Source of the DNA: Lineus longissimus
Lineage: Eukaryota > Nemertea > Pilidiophora > Heteronemertea > Lineidae
Reading direction: 5' to 3'
Length of the DNA stretch: 64,000 bases
Assembly (NCBI RefSeq): GCF_910592395.1
Contig: NC_088326.1
Span: 5,153,001-5,217,000 of the forward strand
The notes beneath the pieces are model-generated. The model made no database searches. It was not told the DNA's origin and saw only the letters and a program-made list of their open reading frames with translations. Positions 31,384-41,865 of the stretch are shown here, one piece after another (positions within the stretch are counted from its first letter, which is position 1; each line of letters starts with the position of its first letter). Position numbers and translations under genes: made by a program.

Positions 31384-32947
31384 GGTTCATGCCCATTTCG
31401 CCTTGTCTTTTTTCGCCTTTTCCCATTTTGCCTTTAAAAAATATACATTTCGCCTTCTCCTATTTCGCCTTTTCCAATTTTGCCTCTTCCCAATCCGCCT
31501 TATTCTATATCGCCTTTGTCGTTTTTTTTGCCTTTTCATTTTTCGCCTTATGCTATTTTGCCTCTGTTTTATCTTGCCTTATCACAAGTTGCCTTATCCA
31601 TTCTTGCCTTCGTCTCAGTTTGCCATTGTCTTAATCTGCCTTCTCCTATTTCACCTTGTCCTAATTTACCTTTGTCCTAATTCGCCTTCATCCTATCTCG
31701 CCTTTACCCGCCCCGCCTTTGTATTATTTCGCCTTCTTCCCATTTCGCCTTCTTCCTACTTTGCAACAAACTTGGTGTCTTTACCCATGTTTGTTGAGTC
31801 AATCTTTCATATGAAAGTGTCTTCAACAGTGTTGAATGTCTTCTAGGGTCCATTCGGGGGTACCCCCAGCCAAAACCCGGTGGACATTGCCAAAATTACA
31901 AGTGTAGATAACTTCTCAGCCATTATAGTAATATTACATTACATACCATATTACAAAATATTTTTGTCTCTTTTACCCATGTTAGTGGGGCCAGTCTTCA
32001 TATAAGAGTGTTTCCACGAATTATGTTTTGGTACCCTACCCAAGGCTGTTGCTTAATTACCAATATTTTCAAATCTTCATAACTTCTGAACCATCTACAT
32101 GTAAGCTTACATGTATCTCCAAAACCAACTTAGTATCTTTACCCATGTTTGTCAAATCTTAGAGTTTTCCAAGTCTTTCATGGAAATATTTTGGCATAGT
32201 GTTTTGGCATTCTTTGATGAGTAAGACTTGTGACCTGGTACTGTATAGGAGGGATGGGGGTGCTAAATATTTTATTGATCATTCAAAGTGTGAGTGCTTC
32301 TGAATTTCTTTATTATGGACTATGGTCAATAGGCCTACTCAAATCCAGCAATCTGGAAGATGTATTCCTTTGATCAGTGGGGAATTATGAGGCCTTCTCA
32401 CAGAACGAGTTAGCTCTCAAGAACGTCCCACGCAGTGTTCCCTTTAGATGGTTTTGGTATGTTTGATGTTCTTCATTCACAGCAATACTATAACTTAGCA
32501 TGAGATAATACAAGTCCCAAAGTTTTTTTGAACAGAATCATTAAACTACTCAAAACACTGCCCCCCCCCCCCCCTGCGAATAATATACCCCGTGCTTAAC
32601 GAAGGCGGATTGATAAAAGGCGAGGTGAGATATGGCGAAACGGGAGAAGGCAAAATGGGAAGAAGGCGAATTGACACACAAAGGTCAATCAAGAAAAGGC
32701 AAGATGAGATAAGGCAGGATGGAACCAAGGCAGAATAGGACAAAGGCGAAATAAGAAAAGGCAAACTAGAATGAGGCAAGATGAGAGGAAGGCGAGTTAG
32801 GAAGAAGGCCAATTGGAACAAAGGCGAGATAAGATGATGGCGAAATCGTAGAAGGTGAATTGAGAAAAGGCAAGTTAGGAGAAGCCTAAATGGGAGAAGG
32901 CAAAATTGGATAAGGCGAATAAGGGTAAGGCGAAATGGGCAGATACC
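31384..32947. mobile_element. Foldback element with CGCCTT-array arms
   Basis: Perfect 8-bp target duplication GGAGATAC at 31376-31383 and 32948-32955. The ends are mirror images (GGTTCATGCCCATTTCGCC and GGTATCTGCCCATTTCGCC). The left arm, 31384-31760, is a degenerate 13-18-bp array around 'TTTCGCCTT'; the right arm, 32595-32947, is the same array reversed ('AAGGCGAAA'). The middle contains a 'TTTACCCATGTT' block three times (31779, 31975, 32138). No transposase. The 8-bp duplication suits hAT; the arms resemble Foldback-type elements. Confidence 0.85.
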
Positions 32948-32955
32948 GGAGATAC

Positions 32956-33545
32956 AGAGTGAGTATCTCCTCCCACAGATTCTCCACTGGTATCATAGTG
33001 GCCTTTCGACGGACTTTTCAAGTTCTTTCAGACTTCCAGGCATTCTGTCTGTTTACGTTAGTTGCCAAGGAGGCTTGGTCTTTGATTCCCGCGGAATAGA
33101 CTTTGTGACGGACACTATCGAATATATTCGGCCACATGTATTGTTGTTGGAGGTTGGCACTAATGCCATTTGCGATGGTGTGTCCGCAGAGTGCCTGGTG
33201 CGGAGTATAACTCGGGTGTGCGAGGAGATTTTGCGGTCTACGACTGTGCGTTACATTGTGTTGTGTCAGGTGGTTCGCGGGAGGCGCACGCGTAGATGCC
33301 CGTCAGACCAGTTTGAGAGAAATAGACTCGAAGTAAATTTCTTGTTGCAGCGCCTGGCTAGGCGGAACCAGCGCATTTATACATTTCGCCATAACATATC
33401 GATTCTCGTGAACCTCCATTCCTCCATCTTGCGGGACGATATCCATGTGACCACAGGCCGTGGTCTTACGCTTTATCATTTCAGTATCAGGAGGGCACTG
33501 TCGGTGGCCCTTGACATGTTTGATAGAATTTACTACCAGTACTGA
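32956..33545 (+). CDS. SGNH-hydrolase-like protein of a retroelement
   Basis: Open from just after the foldback duplication to TGA 33543-33545 without a certain start. It shows the SGNH block-III-like LLEVGTNAI and the C-terminal DDIHVT...GR catalytic-type D..H. A clear GDS nucleophile block is not visible; ILHWYHSG near 32975 may be a degenerate form. SGNH/esterase-like domains occur in LINE ORF1 proteins and in some tyrosine-recombinase retroelements. It is either part of the Gypsy leader or a separate insertion. Confidence 0.5.
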
Positions 33546-34068
33546 GCTGTATTTCGGATCCATAGACCATGGTTAGATTGCTTGCTAGCCTGGTTCTAAT
33601 TCACTGTACCTGACAATCTGAGTGAATTTATCTGCGCCCTGGATTGAGATGATGTCATCAGAGAACCCGACAGAATTCGACATGTGATCGATATTGGAGC
33701 AGAAAGACTTATAACTGGCTATAATATATTTTTGCATATTTGTAGGTGGCGACCCCTTCTTTTCTTTGTTTAATTTTCCTACAATGTTGTAACCTTGTAT
33801 TTTTGCAGTTGAATGCATTTCACGTGTTTCAGGTGTTCATGTTGCATGTTTCATTGTCTCATGTTGCATTTATTTTCAGGGTACATGCATAAATTTATAA
33901 AATAAATATATTTGTAAGCTGAACTAATGGTACTATGTACATGTAATATATATATTTTGGCTATTGGGTGTCATTTGGTTTTGCTGATTAGAGCAATTTT
34001 GATGTGCATTTATCTGTTCTTACTTTTCAGGTGGTACATACATGTATTGAATTGCTGTTATCCTGTAC
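33546..34068. other. Non-coding stretch
   Basis: No gene is seen; AT-rich with TGTTGCAT repeats near 33838-33870. Confidence 0.5.
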
Positions 34069-34905
34069 CCAGAAGTATTAAGGTAGCAGGAAGGGTTGGG
34101 CGTTTGTGGTTTCTGAGTCTGAGTGGGTTGATGTCTGTTGACTGTGCTTTAAGAAAGACTAGACATGGCGCCAGTCTCTCTTAAAGCACAGTCAACAGGC
34201 ATTTGGTCTCAGTATTTGGGTAAGTACAGAATCAAGGCAGCTCAGAGAGCAATGATTGAACGATGCTGTGGACAAGTCCAAGGATACTGCATCAGTCACG
34301 ACGAACTTCTCATCAGAAATCGTCACCACCAGCATATTCAATGTTCAGTTCCAACCTGTACCAGTCCAATGCACCTGTCATGGTCAGCAGTGGTCAGCTT
34401 AGCGCGATTTGGAACATTCTTCCGAAACTCAAGCGAGGGAAGTCTGCTCATTAGCATATCTCGCGCACTGCTCCTTCTTGTCAAACATCGTAGTGAAATT
34501 GTAATGGAAAACGTCTGGCTTTGCGCCAGACATTGAGACCAATAAGTGAAGAACTAATAGGTAAAGAACTTCTACATGCGCGAGACTGCTGTGATAAAAT
34601 TATCATTGCAGAGACTCCGGTGACGTACACATATATTTTTTGCAATCAAAAATGCCCTCAAAAGACGACATGGAATGATTATTTTATTGATATTTCCTAC
34701 TACATGTATATACCTTTCAATTATCACTTTATACAAATAGATCGGCGTTAGGTCGCATGCTTTTCTTTCCTGGTGACACTATAAAGCAAAATAGTAGCAA
34801 CCCCGTAAATGCGCTATAAGTCCAATAATAAGTGACGGTGACCCGTTATAAATGTTCGCCAGCTTCGCTTTTTTGCCGCTACGCGCGCTTTGGGCCCTTG
34901 CGTCA
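34069..34905 (+). repeat. Dispersed repeat family R1, longest copy
   Basis: Shared in inverted orientation with 17747-18262, 20143-20480 and 20760-20932. It contains a near-palindrome at 34135-34200 (CTGTTGACTGTGCTTTAAG and its complement) and the GTCTGGC/GCCAGAC hairpin near 34508-34528. It sits between the SGNH frame and Gag, so it is probably a later insertion in the retrotransposon leader. Confidence 0.8.
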
Positions 34906-35061
34906 AGCTGCCATTTTCATTCATAAGGTGTTCTTCACACTTTTGCCAGGTGTGATTATGAATGTTGTGTATTTGGTGTGTTACTCTGCAGTGGATTTGT
35001 TATTGTTTCTTTTGCACGTGTATGCCATAGTGCTTGTGTATATTACATGTACCAGTGAAAC

Positions 35062-36591
35062 ATGGCTGAGCCAAACATGCAAGAGGGTATGGCTTTGAGA
35101 GGGAGACAACTACCAGGGGCTGTGCCCATTGTAGCCCCACGTGCTCGCCCGGAGACACCTGATCGGCCTCTCCCGTCAAGTAGGTCCCCGACCAGTAACT
35201 CTAGTCTTGGTCCTCCTACCCTTAGTCTTATTCACTCTTCTGCGCGGAAAATGGTGGACTTCTTTGGTGGGATTAGGCGCAGCTTAAACCATGCATTTTC
35301 TTTGGTGATGGAGGATCCTGACCAGACATCATATGAACACTTGACGATGGAGGAGACGCAACCAGTGGGGTCAGGAGTTCAGATCCCCCGGACCTCAACC
35401 TATGGGGATGATACACCCAGCAGGCCCAGAGCAGAAAGGAACGTGTCTGGTCAACGAAGCGATCTTAACCAGATAACGCCGAGGCATAATGTGGCAACCC
35501 AGGCCACTACACCTGAACCGGAGACGTCCCCTCCAGTAAACAATATTACGGAAAGAGCCTCTGTACCTAGCAAGGAGGAATATGAACGCATGCTTGTGCT
35601 GACTGGATTGTCACCAGTCGCCAACCTATCAAGACCATCAGACCCAACACCAGTCGATCCTGAGCCTGTGATGGAACATCCGAATCTTTTGCCCACTCAT
35701 CATAGTCCTCAGCTAACTGGATTGTCGCCAGTTGCTGACCACTCAAACACATCAGAATCTGTTCCAACCGTTGTGAATAATTATTTCAATTTCTCGTTCG
35801 AGTCCTCTTCATCAACACGCGGAAAGAAGACTCCCAAGGTCCCGGCCTACGATGACACCAAGCTGGACATCAAGGCCTACTTAGCTAACTTCGAGGCGAT
35901 GACCGTAGGATTGACCCCCGAGGAGAAGTTGGCCTTACTAAGGGCCAAACTAACAGGGAAAGCAGCAAAGATCCTTGCTACTCTTGACCTAAGTGGTTCA
36001 CAAGTTACCTTTAAAGTTTTAGTGGCAGAGCTTGAACGACATTATGTAGGCGAACGCTCGGAGTCGGTAGCAAAGTTACGTGATGTTCGACGAGAGAATG
36101 ATGAAAGCCTGGATGACCTTGCCTTTCGGATCAGGCTATATAGCAAGCGTGCCTATGGATGCCTGCAGAAGGATCGAGGACTACAGCTGTACCTTGCCCT
36201 ACGTGATGGCCCGCTAGGGGATAAGCTGTTTGAGGTCAAGGACCAAGAAATGGCGGAGGTGTTGAAAAGAGCTAAGAGTTATGAGGCCCATCTCTTGGCC
36301 TTGAATCAACCCACCGTGGGACAAAGTGTTGCAAGTGCTGGCCCATCTGCCCCAGTGCAGGGCGAAACGTCTGGAAATACCCAGGGTTATACCCGTGGAA
36401 GAGGAAGAGGCACACGGGGAAGAGGCCAACAGAGATATGGATCGCAAGACAGACGTGTTGCTGGGCAGGAGAGAAGCTGCTTCATATGCAGGTCAGCTGA
36501 CAATATGTGGAGGGAGTGCCCACGTGGAACGGCCCACTTTACAGGCACTACACCATCAGTTGGGAGCGAGCAGGAAAATTTAAACCAATAG
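35062..36591 (+). CDS. gag: Gag polyprotein
   Basis: 509 codons, intact. A Pro/Ser/Thr-rich N-terminal third with a repeated 'TGLSPVA' block is followed by a capsid-like helical region (residues about 265-410: KVPAYDDTKLDIKAYLANFE..., LRAKLTGKAAKIL) typical of Gypsy Gag. An RG-rich stretch and one zinc knuckle at CFICRSADNMWREC end the protein. The knuckle has C-X2-C-X4-N-X4-C: the usual histidine is replaced by asparagine. The protein packages retrotransposon RNA. It overlaps the pol frame at its 3' end. Confidence 0.9.
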   Translation: MAEPNMQEGMALRGRQLPGAVPIVAPRARPETPDRPLPSSRSPTSNSSLGPPTLSLIHSSARKMVDFFGGIRRSLNHAFSLVMEDPDQTSYEHLTMEETQPVGSGVQIPRTSTYGDDTPSRPRAERNVSGQRSDLNQITPRHNVATQATTPEPETSPPVNNITERASVPSKEEYERMLVLTGLSPVANLSRPSDPTPVDPEPVMEHPNLLPTHHSPQLTGLSPVADHSNTSESVPTVVNNYFNFSFESSSSTRGKKTPKVPAYDDTKLDIKAYLANFEAMTVGLTPEEKLALLRAKLTGKAAKILATLDLSGSQVTFKVLVAELERHYVGERSESVAKLRDVRRENDESLDDLAFRIRLYSKRAYGCLQKDRGLQLYLALRDGPLGDKLFEVKDQEMAEVLKRAKSYEAHLLALNQPTVGQSVASAGPSAPVQGETSGNTQGYTRGRGRGTRGRGQQRYGSQDRRVAGQERSCFICRSADNMWRECPRGTAHFTGTTPSVGSEQENLNQ

Positions 36592-38384
36592 GCCTTGCTC
36601 CCTTACATGGAGCCGAGGAGCATGGCAAGGATAATAGGAGGGAATTTGTTGGCTCCAAGGAAAGGATGTTTATCAACACCTACTTAAATGGTGTTCCCTC
36701 TTGTTTCTTGCTCGATTCTGGTGCCAGTTGTTCATTTTTGTCCTTGCTGCTTATCATAGGATACCCTAGAAGTTTAGACCACCTCTTCAGAAGCACAGAG
36801 CTGATATTCTGATGGCTGATGGTGAATCACAACTTAATATATTTGGAAAAGTTGCCATGCCCGTGAGGATTCATAACACGTTTACGTTCAACTTAACGGT
36901 AACATACATGAAAGGTCTGAATGGAATCTGGGGAATGAACTTTTTGAACCAGTTAAATTCGATTTGAAGTTGAGCTCGGGTACTTATGCATTCCAAGGAC
37001 AGGAATATCCGTTGATCTTTGAGCGCCACAGGATACTACCCCATTCAGTTAGATTGGCTAAACCTCTGAAACTGCCACCGGGAGAGGAGACAGCTACGAT
37101 AGCGCTGTTAAACAGGCCATTTCGCAACCGGCAAGAGGTTATGTTGGAGCCGAGTGTGCATTTTGTGCAGAAATATGGTGTCCTACCAGCACGGTCCGTA
37201 ACAATCCAGCAACGGAAACGTATCAACACTCCAGTTCAGCTATTCAACCCGAATGATGAAGCACTTGTGATACCGGAAGGGACATTTATAGGATATGGGT
37301 TTCCAGCAGATACTCTGAAGGCAACTAATGATGAGCAAACGACTTATGTAGCTAGAACCTTATCGCCTAGTGAAAACCCTGCCGCTGACAATACGTCAAC
37401 TGAACCATCATCTTTTGTTGACTTAAAGCAAGATATTCCCGACCATCTATTTCTACTCTACACTTCATCGTGTAACGGTCTGCATGAGCAACAGAAACGA
37501 CAGCTTGCACTCCTGCTTATGAAGTATTCATCTACATTCTCAAGTTCCCCTACATATATTGGGTTGACTGACTTTGCCAGTCATGAGATCAATACTGGTG
37601 ATGCACAACCTATTCGACTTCCGTTACGTAGGCAGGGATATAGCCGGGAACAAGAAATTGAAAAGGCTGTGGATGATGGATTGGGGCGTGGTGTAATGGA
37701 GGACTCTGTAAGTCCCTGGGGCAAGCCCCTCCTGTTATAGTGACGAAGAAGGATGGAACGGCCCGCTTCTGTGTGGATTTCCGGAAGTTGAACTCCGTCA
37801 CTAAAACAGACTCCTATCCACTCCCACGATTTGATGACTGTATTGATACGCTGCATGGGAAGACGTACTTCTGTACGTTAGATCTACAGTCGGGATATTG
37901 GCAGGTGCCACTGAAGTCCATTGAGGATAAAGAGAAGACTGCCTTTCTCACAAAAAAGGACTATTCCATTTTACGGTTCATCCTTTTGGTTTGTGTACGC
38001 TCCCGCTACGTTTGAGCGACTTATGGAAAAGGGTCCTTTGTGGTATTCAGTGGGAACGGTGCCTACTGTATCTTGACGATGTCCTTGTGCTTGGTGCCAC
38101 TTTTGAGGAAACAATTTCCAACATGGACAAAGTTCTAGCGAGATTGCAGTCATCTAATCTCAAGATCAAACCCAGCAAGTGTTCTTTACTCCAGCCTTCT
38201 GTACAGTATTTTGGTGATGTAATTTCGGGTCTTGGCATCCACCCGTTGAAGTCTAAACTTGATTCTATTCAGGCTTGGCCTTCTTTGTCCTCTGTTCCTT
38301 GTCATAAGTTACGCACTGAGGTGAAGCGTTTTCTTGGTTTGGTAAGTTACTACCGCAGGTTTATTCGGAACATGAGTGACATTT
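36507..38384 (+). pseudogene. pol: Gypsy Pol: protease and reverse transcriptase
   Basis: Aspartic protease motif LLDSGASCSF near 36703-36735; the linker resumes at 36964. RT follows with TLDLQSGYWQVP near 37876 and the catalytic YLDD near 38069. The reading frame changes near 36800-36960, 37735 and 37970, and a 36810 stop separates protease and RT parts, so the polyprotein is dead as written. The coding sequence is cut at 38384 by an 874-bp insertion and resumes at 39259. Confidence 0.9.
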
Positions 38385-39258
38385 GTACCATAGCTACATG
38401 AAAAAACACTACTAAATTACCAGAAGAAACACAAACCCTGAAGCTGTTTTACACAAATACACAACACACTTTATTTACATAAGCAACTTAGGTAATGGTC
38501 TATATGGTGGCAATGTAGAGCTCTCTGCTATGGATGACACTTGCACAAACACATCAGTCAGTCAATCTGGTTGAGAAACACATATCCAAAGAAGCTCCAA
38601 CTCGTAGAAACACAGTTATGTACTCGTAGAACGTAGAAACACAGTCATGTACATGTCGATGACGTCACAGAAAAAGTGCAAGCCCGGTACCGGAAGTGAG
38701 TGACAAAAGACAAGTCACGATTGCGCAAACAGGAAGTACAGATATCCGACGTATATCCACGTAAAACGTTGCGTATAAAGGTTACATGTAAAGGTGCTCC
38801 TTGCGGCCGCCACAGACACTTGTTACTAACGATGTAAGCAGTGCTACGAAATGTAGCCAAATGTATGGTCTATGCACACACGTGCTTGGCTCTATGCATA
38901 GTTACGAATTAAAGAATTGTCAAAGCTCGAGACACACAGTAAATCTTTCTTTCCATCAGTTGTGGAAAGAACGTAATAGAAATACTCAAAGTTTGGATCC
39001 TTGAACACGAATAAAAACACAGGAGCAAACGTCCTCCCGGTCTTCTCACACCACAGCTGTGTATACGAATGGGGCGAGTATAAGAAAACTGATAGAAAAT
39101 GAACCTATGCACTTACGTAAGAAGGTAAGTGCATAGGCCTAAAATAAACTGTGTTTGTAAACAAGTCTCTTGATGGCGTCCACCACAAGCCAGCACCATA
39201 CATGTTGTAACAAAATAATTAACTCTGGTCCTATTTGACCAACAACCGAACAACATTT
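38385..39258. mobile_element. Unclassified insertion inside pol
   Basis: Non-coding DNA that separates RT from RNase H. ACATTT is present on both sides (38379-38384 and 39253-39258), a 6-bp duplication. No TIR is obvious; a solo LTR is possible but no TG...CA ends are clear. It contains a perfect 13-bp hairpin CCTATGCACTTAC (39104-39116 / 39125-39137). Confidence 0.65.
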
Positions 39259-39829
39259 CTGCGCCACTCTATGAGCTCACTAAGGCATCTAGTAATCTGA
39301 TTTGGACTCCAGCCCATGAGGCCTCATTTCAACGTCTAAAGGCGGCACTTCTACACCCGCCTGTTCTTGCCTTCCCTGATGTGAAAGCTGGTAACTTTGT
39401 GCTTGACAAGGATGCGTCAAATACTGGTATTGGAAGTGTTTTGAGCCAGGTCTTGGACGGAAAAGAAACTGTAATCGGCTACTATTCACGATTGCTATCT
39501 GATGCAGAGAGAAAATATTGTATTACTAAGAGGGAATTTTTAGGTGTTGTTTGGTCTGTTGAGCATTTCAAGCCCTACTTGTATGGACATCAGTTTCTCT
39601 TGCGGACGGACAAATCAGCCGTTAGTCATATGCTGACTCTTAGTGATGCTAATGAACAGATACAGAGATGGCAGTTGTTTCTCTCACAGTTTAAGTTTTC
39701 GACCATCCACCGCCCGGGAAGACACCATGTGAATGCTGATTTCATGAGCCGACTCCAGTGTGACCAATGTGGCCGACAAGAAGTGCCAGAGCTAAATCGA
39801 CCTACAGGCCATATTCGCAAGTTCCACCT
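39259..39829 (+). pseudogene. pol: Gypsy Pol: RNase H
   Basis: Continues pol after the insertion. RNase H signatures are DKDASNTGIGSVLSQ, REFLGVVWSVEHF and the HHVNADFMSR end. The usual TDHxAL reads TDKSAV. The frame is open to 39829, where Polinton P1 begins. The six bases before it (CCACCT, 39824-39829) recur at 58022-58027. Confidence 0.88.
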
Positions 39830-40457
39830 AGTAATAAGGAAACGAATGTACGACTATCTACGACTAATCCTGGAATCATGGGCAAAAAACTTCACCCTTC
39901 ATCATTATTTATGTAAATTTGGCAAGATATCTAAGTTTTAACCCACAAACACTACCAAAAACCCAACATGGATAATTTCTGTAAACATAGGGGGTAAGCG
40001 AAGTTTTCATCATTTATGGAGATTTGCATTTCATGCCAAACACTACCAAAATACGTAACATGGATAAAATGACAAAGTTTCCTTATTACTTACTTATCCC
40101 AGTGACCTCAAAACTTATCCCAGTGGGACTAAAACTTATCACAGTGTGATAAGTTTACACCCGCTCCATTATCCACACTAAAACACGTCATCATATGTTG
40201 CCTTCGCCGGGAAACGAACCCACGCCAATACATAACCTCATGTGTGGAAGCTCCATGCTTTACACACTCGGCTATTGAACTTTCTTCCAAATCAACGACA
40301 AATAGGACTATTTAACGTAACACCTGTTTAACAGTGCTGCCATCTGATAGCATTTGGCCTAACCAAATAAGTGAACAGTGCTGCTATCTGCTAGCTTTTT
40401 ACCTAACCGCGAAGTTAACAGTGCTGCCATCTGATAACTTTTTATCTAACTGCGAAG
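39830..40457 (+). repeat. P1 left terminal inverted repeat
   Basis: 628 bp. The outer part has two copies of an AACACTACCAAAA...AACATGGATAA motif (about 39949 and 40039). A middle part has three tandem 21-22-bp units with ACTTATCCCAGTG (about 40090-40150). The tRNA-like module spans about 40198-40285, and the inner part has three or more 'CAGTGCTGCCATCTGATA' units (40333-40440). Confidence 0.97.
40198..40285 (-). other. tRNA-like module with A and B boxes (left TIR)
   Basis: The minus strand reads TAGCCGAGTGTGTAAAGCATG (A-box-like), then GGTTCGTTTCCCGGC (B-box-like) about 45 bases later. This is the spacing of a Leu/Ser-type tRNA with a long variable arm. The acceptor stem does not pair, so it is a tRNA-derived or SINE-like Pol III promoter rather than a working tRNA. 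Confidence 0.5.
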
Positions 40458-40488
40458 GGAAATTCAAGGGAAAATTCAAGTAAATTAA

Positions 40489-41865
40489 ATGTATTACCCA
40501 TTGGCAACGAAGCATAAGGATAACATTACATTTGACTTTTGTCAATTTGATGCCTATGTTACCACTAACAGATTTTTCAAAGTACAAGAAAGTGATGTCA
40601 CGCCAGAGTTTTTAAAATTGAAAAACAGAGATGATTGTCTTAGACTTGAAAAAAACCCACTGGCGTTCTACCAGACCCAGTTTAACATGGCCGTATGGTT
40701 CGCGACAACTGGTTGTGACATTTCACTAGAGCATCTGAACAGCAACAATCAAATGATCAGATCACTTTACAGGTTCCACACTTACTATCAAATCAGAAAA
40801 ATTATGAAAAACCTTGATATCCCCATTTTGGGAGAAAGCAATTTCAATGAAACAAATAATAACATTAACCGTAGGAAACTAGGCGAGTTACTAAGCGAAT
40901 TTGGCTTAAAAAACGAGTATGATTTTTCATTGTTTGAAAGTAATGATGGATGGGCTTCCTGGGGTGAACCGGATTACAACCCAAGCATAACTGACCCTGG
41001 TTACTACATCGATAACTCTAAAATCTATTTCTTATTAATGCAAATTCACGAGAATAGAATGCCACCAATGTTTAAATCTGATTGGGACGCTGGGATGGAT
41101 AACTTCAAATGAGATCAGGGTTGGATCCAGTGGTATGTTAATCAACATAAACATATTTTTGAGGTTCTCAAACAGCCACACGATCAATCATACCAACAAT
41201 TCATGACTCTTAAATCCTCAGGTTTCTCGAATCCAGGGATAAAAAGATTGAATGATTCCATCAGAACATATGTTTACTGTGTACTGGGATCACAGGCCCT
41301 CACTAGAACCCCGATTACTGGGACAACAGGAACTGAATTTGATGCCCAGAAGGAGTTCATCAAACTGCTAAGTGACTCAATTGAACAGCATGTGGATATC
41401 CCTACCTCAATTGCTAGATACCAGAAAGCACTGTCGGACACTCACACACGATTAGACTATGTAATTGCCCCAGGTCTGTACATCATAGGGTCTTACATGG
41501 TACTCAAGATCGGTAAGATCGAGAATTACAACAATGATATCCTGATAGCAACTAAACAATTGAAGCCTGGTAGGAATGACATCAACAATGAAAAGACCTT
41601 GCCTCCTCCATTGATGCAAGGCCAAACTTCTAAGAAGATAAGGGTTAAGGCTAATATCACTACACCAAAAGATGTGAAGACTGCTGTAACAAGTAAAACT
41701 TCTGTAACCGGTAGGCCTACTGGACAGGTCAGGCCTGATGTGTCCAATAAGACTGATGAAACCAGTAAATCTGATGTGACCGATAAGACTGATGATACTC
41801 ATGAAACAATCAAGTTTATCCTCTATGCTGTTGTTGGCAGTTTAATTCTTATTATTGTAAAATAA
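40489..41865 (+). pseudogene. Conserved Polinton protein with C-terminal membrane anchor
   Basis: One frame from ATG 40489 (TTAAATG context) to TAA 41863-41865, interrupted only by TGA 41110-41112, about 458 codons in all. The C-terminal part carries 'LGSQALTRTPI.GTTGTEFDAQKEF', a stretch I recognise as common in Polinton proteins. It is followed by a Lys/Thr/Asp-rich linker with 'KTD' repeats and a single terminal membrane helix (FILYAVVGSLILIIVK). Its function is unknown; it may be virion-associated. It starts 32 bp inside the TIR. Confidence 0.75.

Noticed and set aside
31358-31846. Long Phe/Leu-rich ORFs on the plus strand, and 32546-32821 on the minus strand
   Set aside because: They are translations of the CGCCTT arrays in the foldback arms; composition follows the repeat in every frame.
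40198-40285. Functional tRNA gene
   Set aside because: A and B boxes are present but acceptor and anticodon stems do not form properly.
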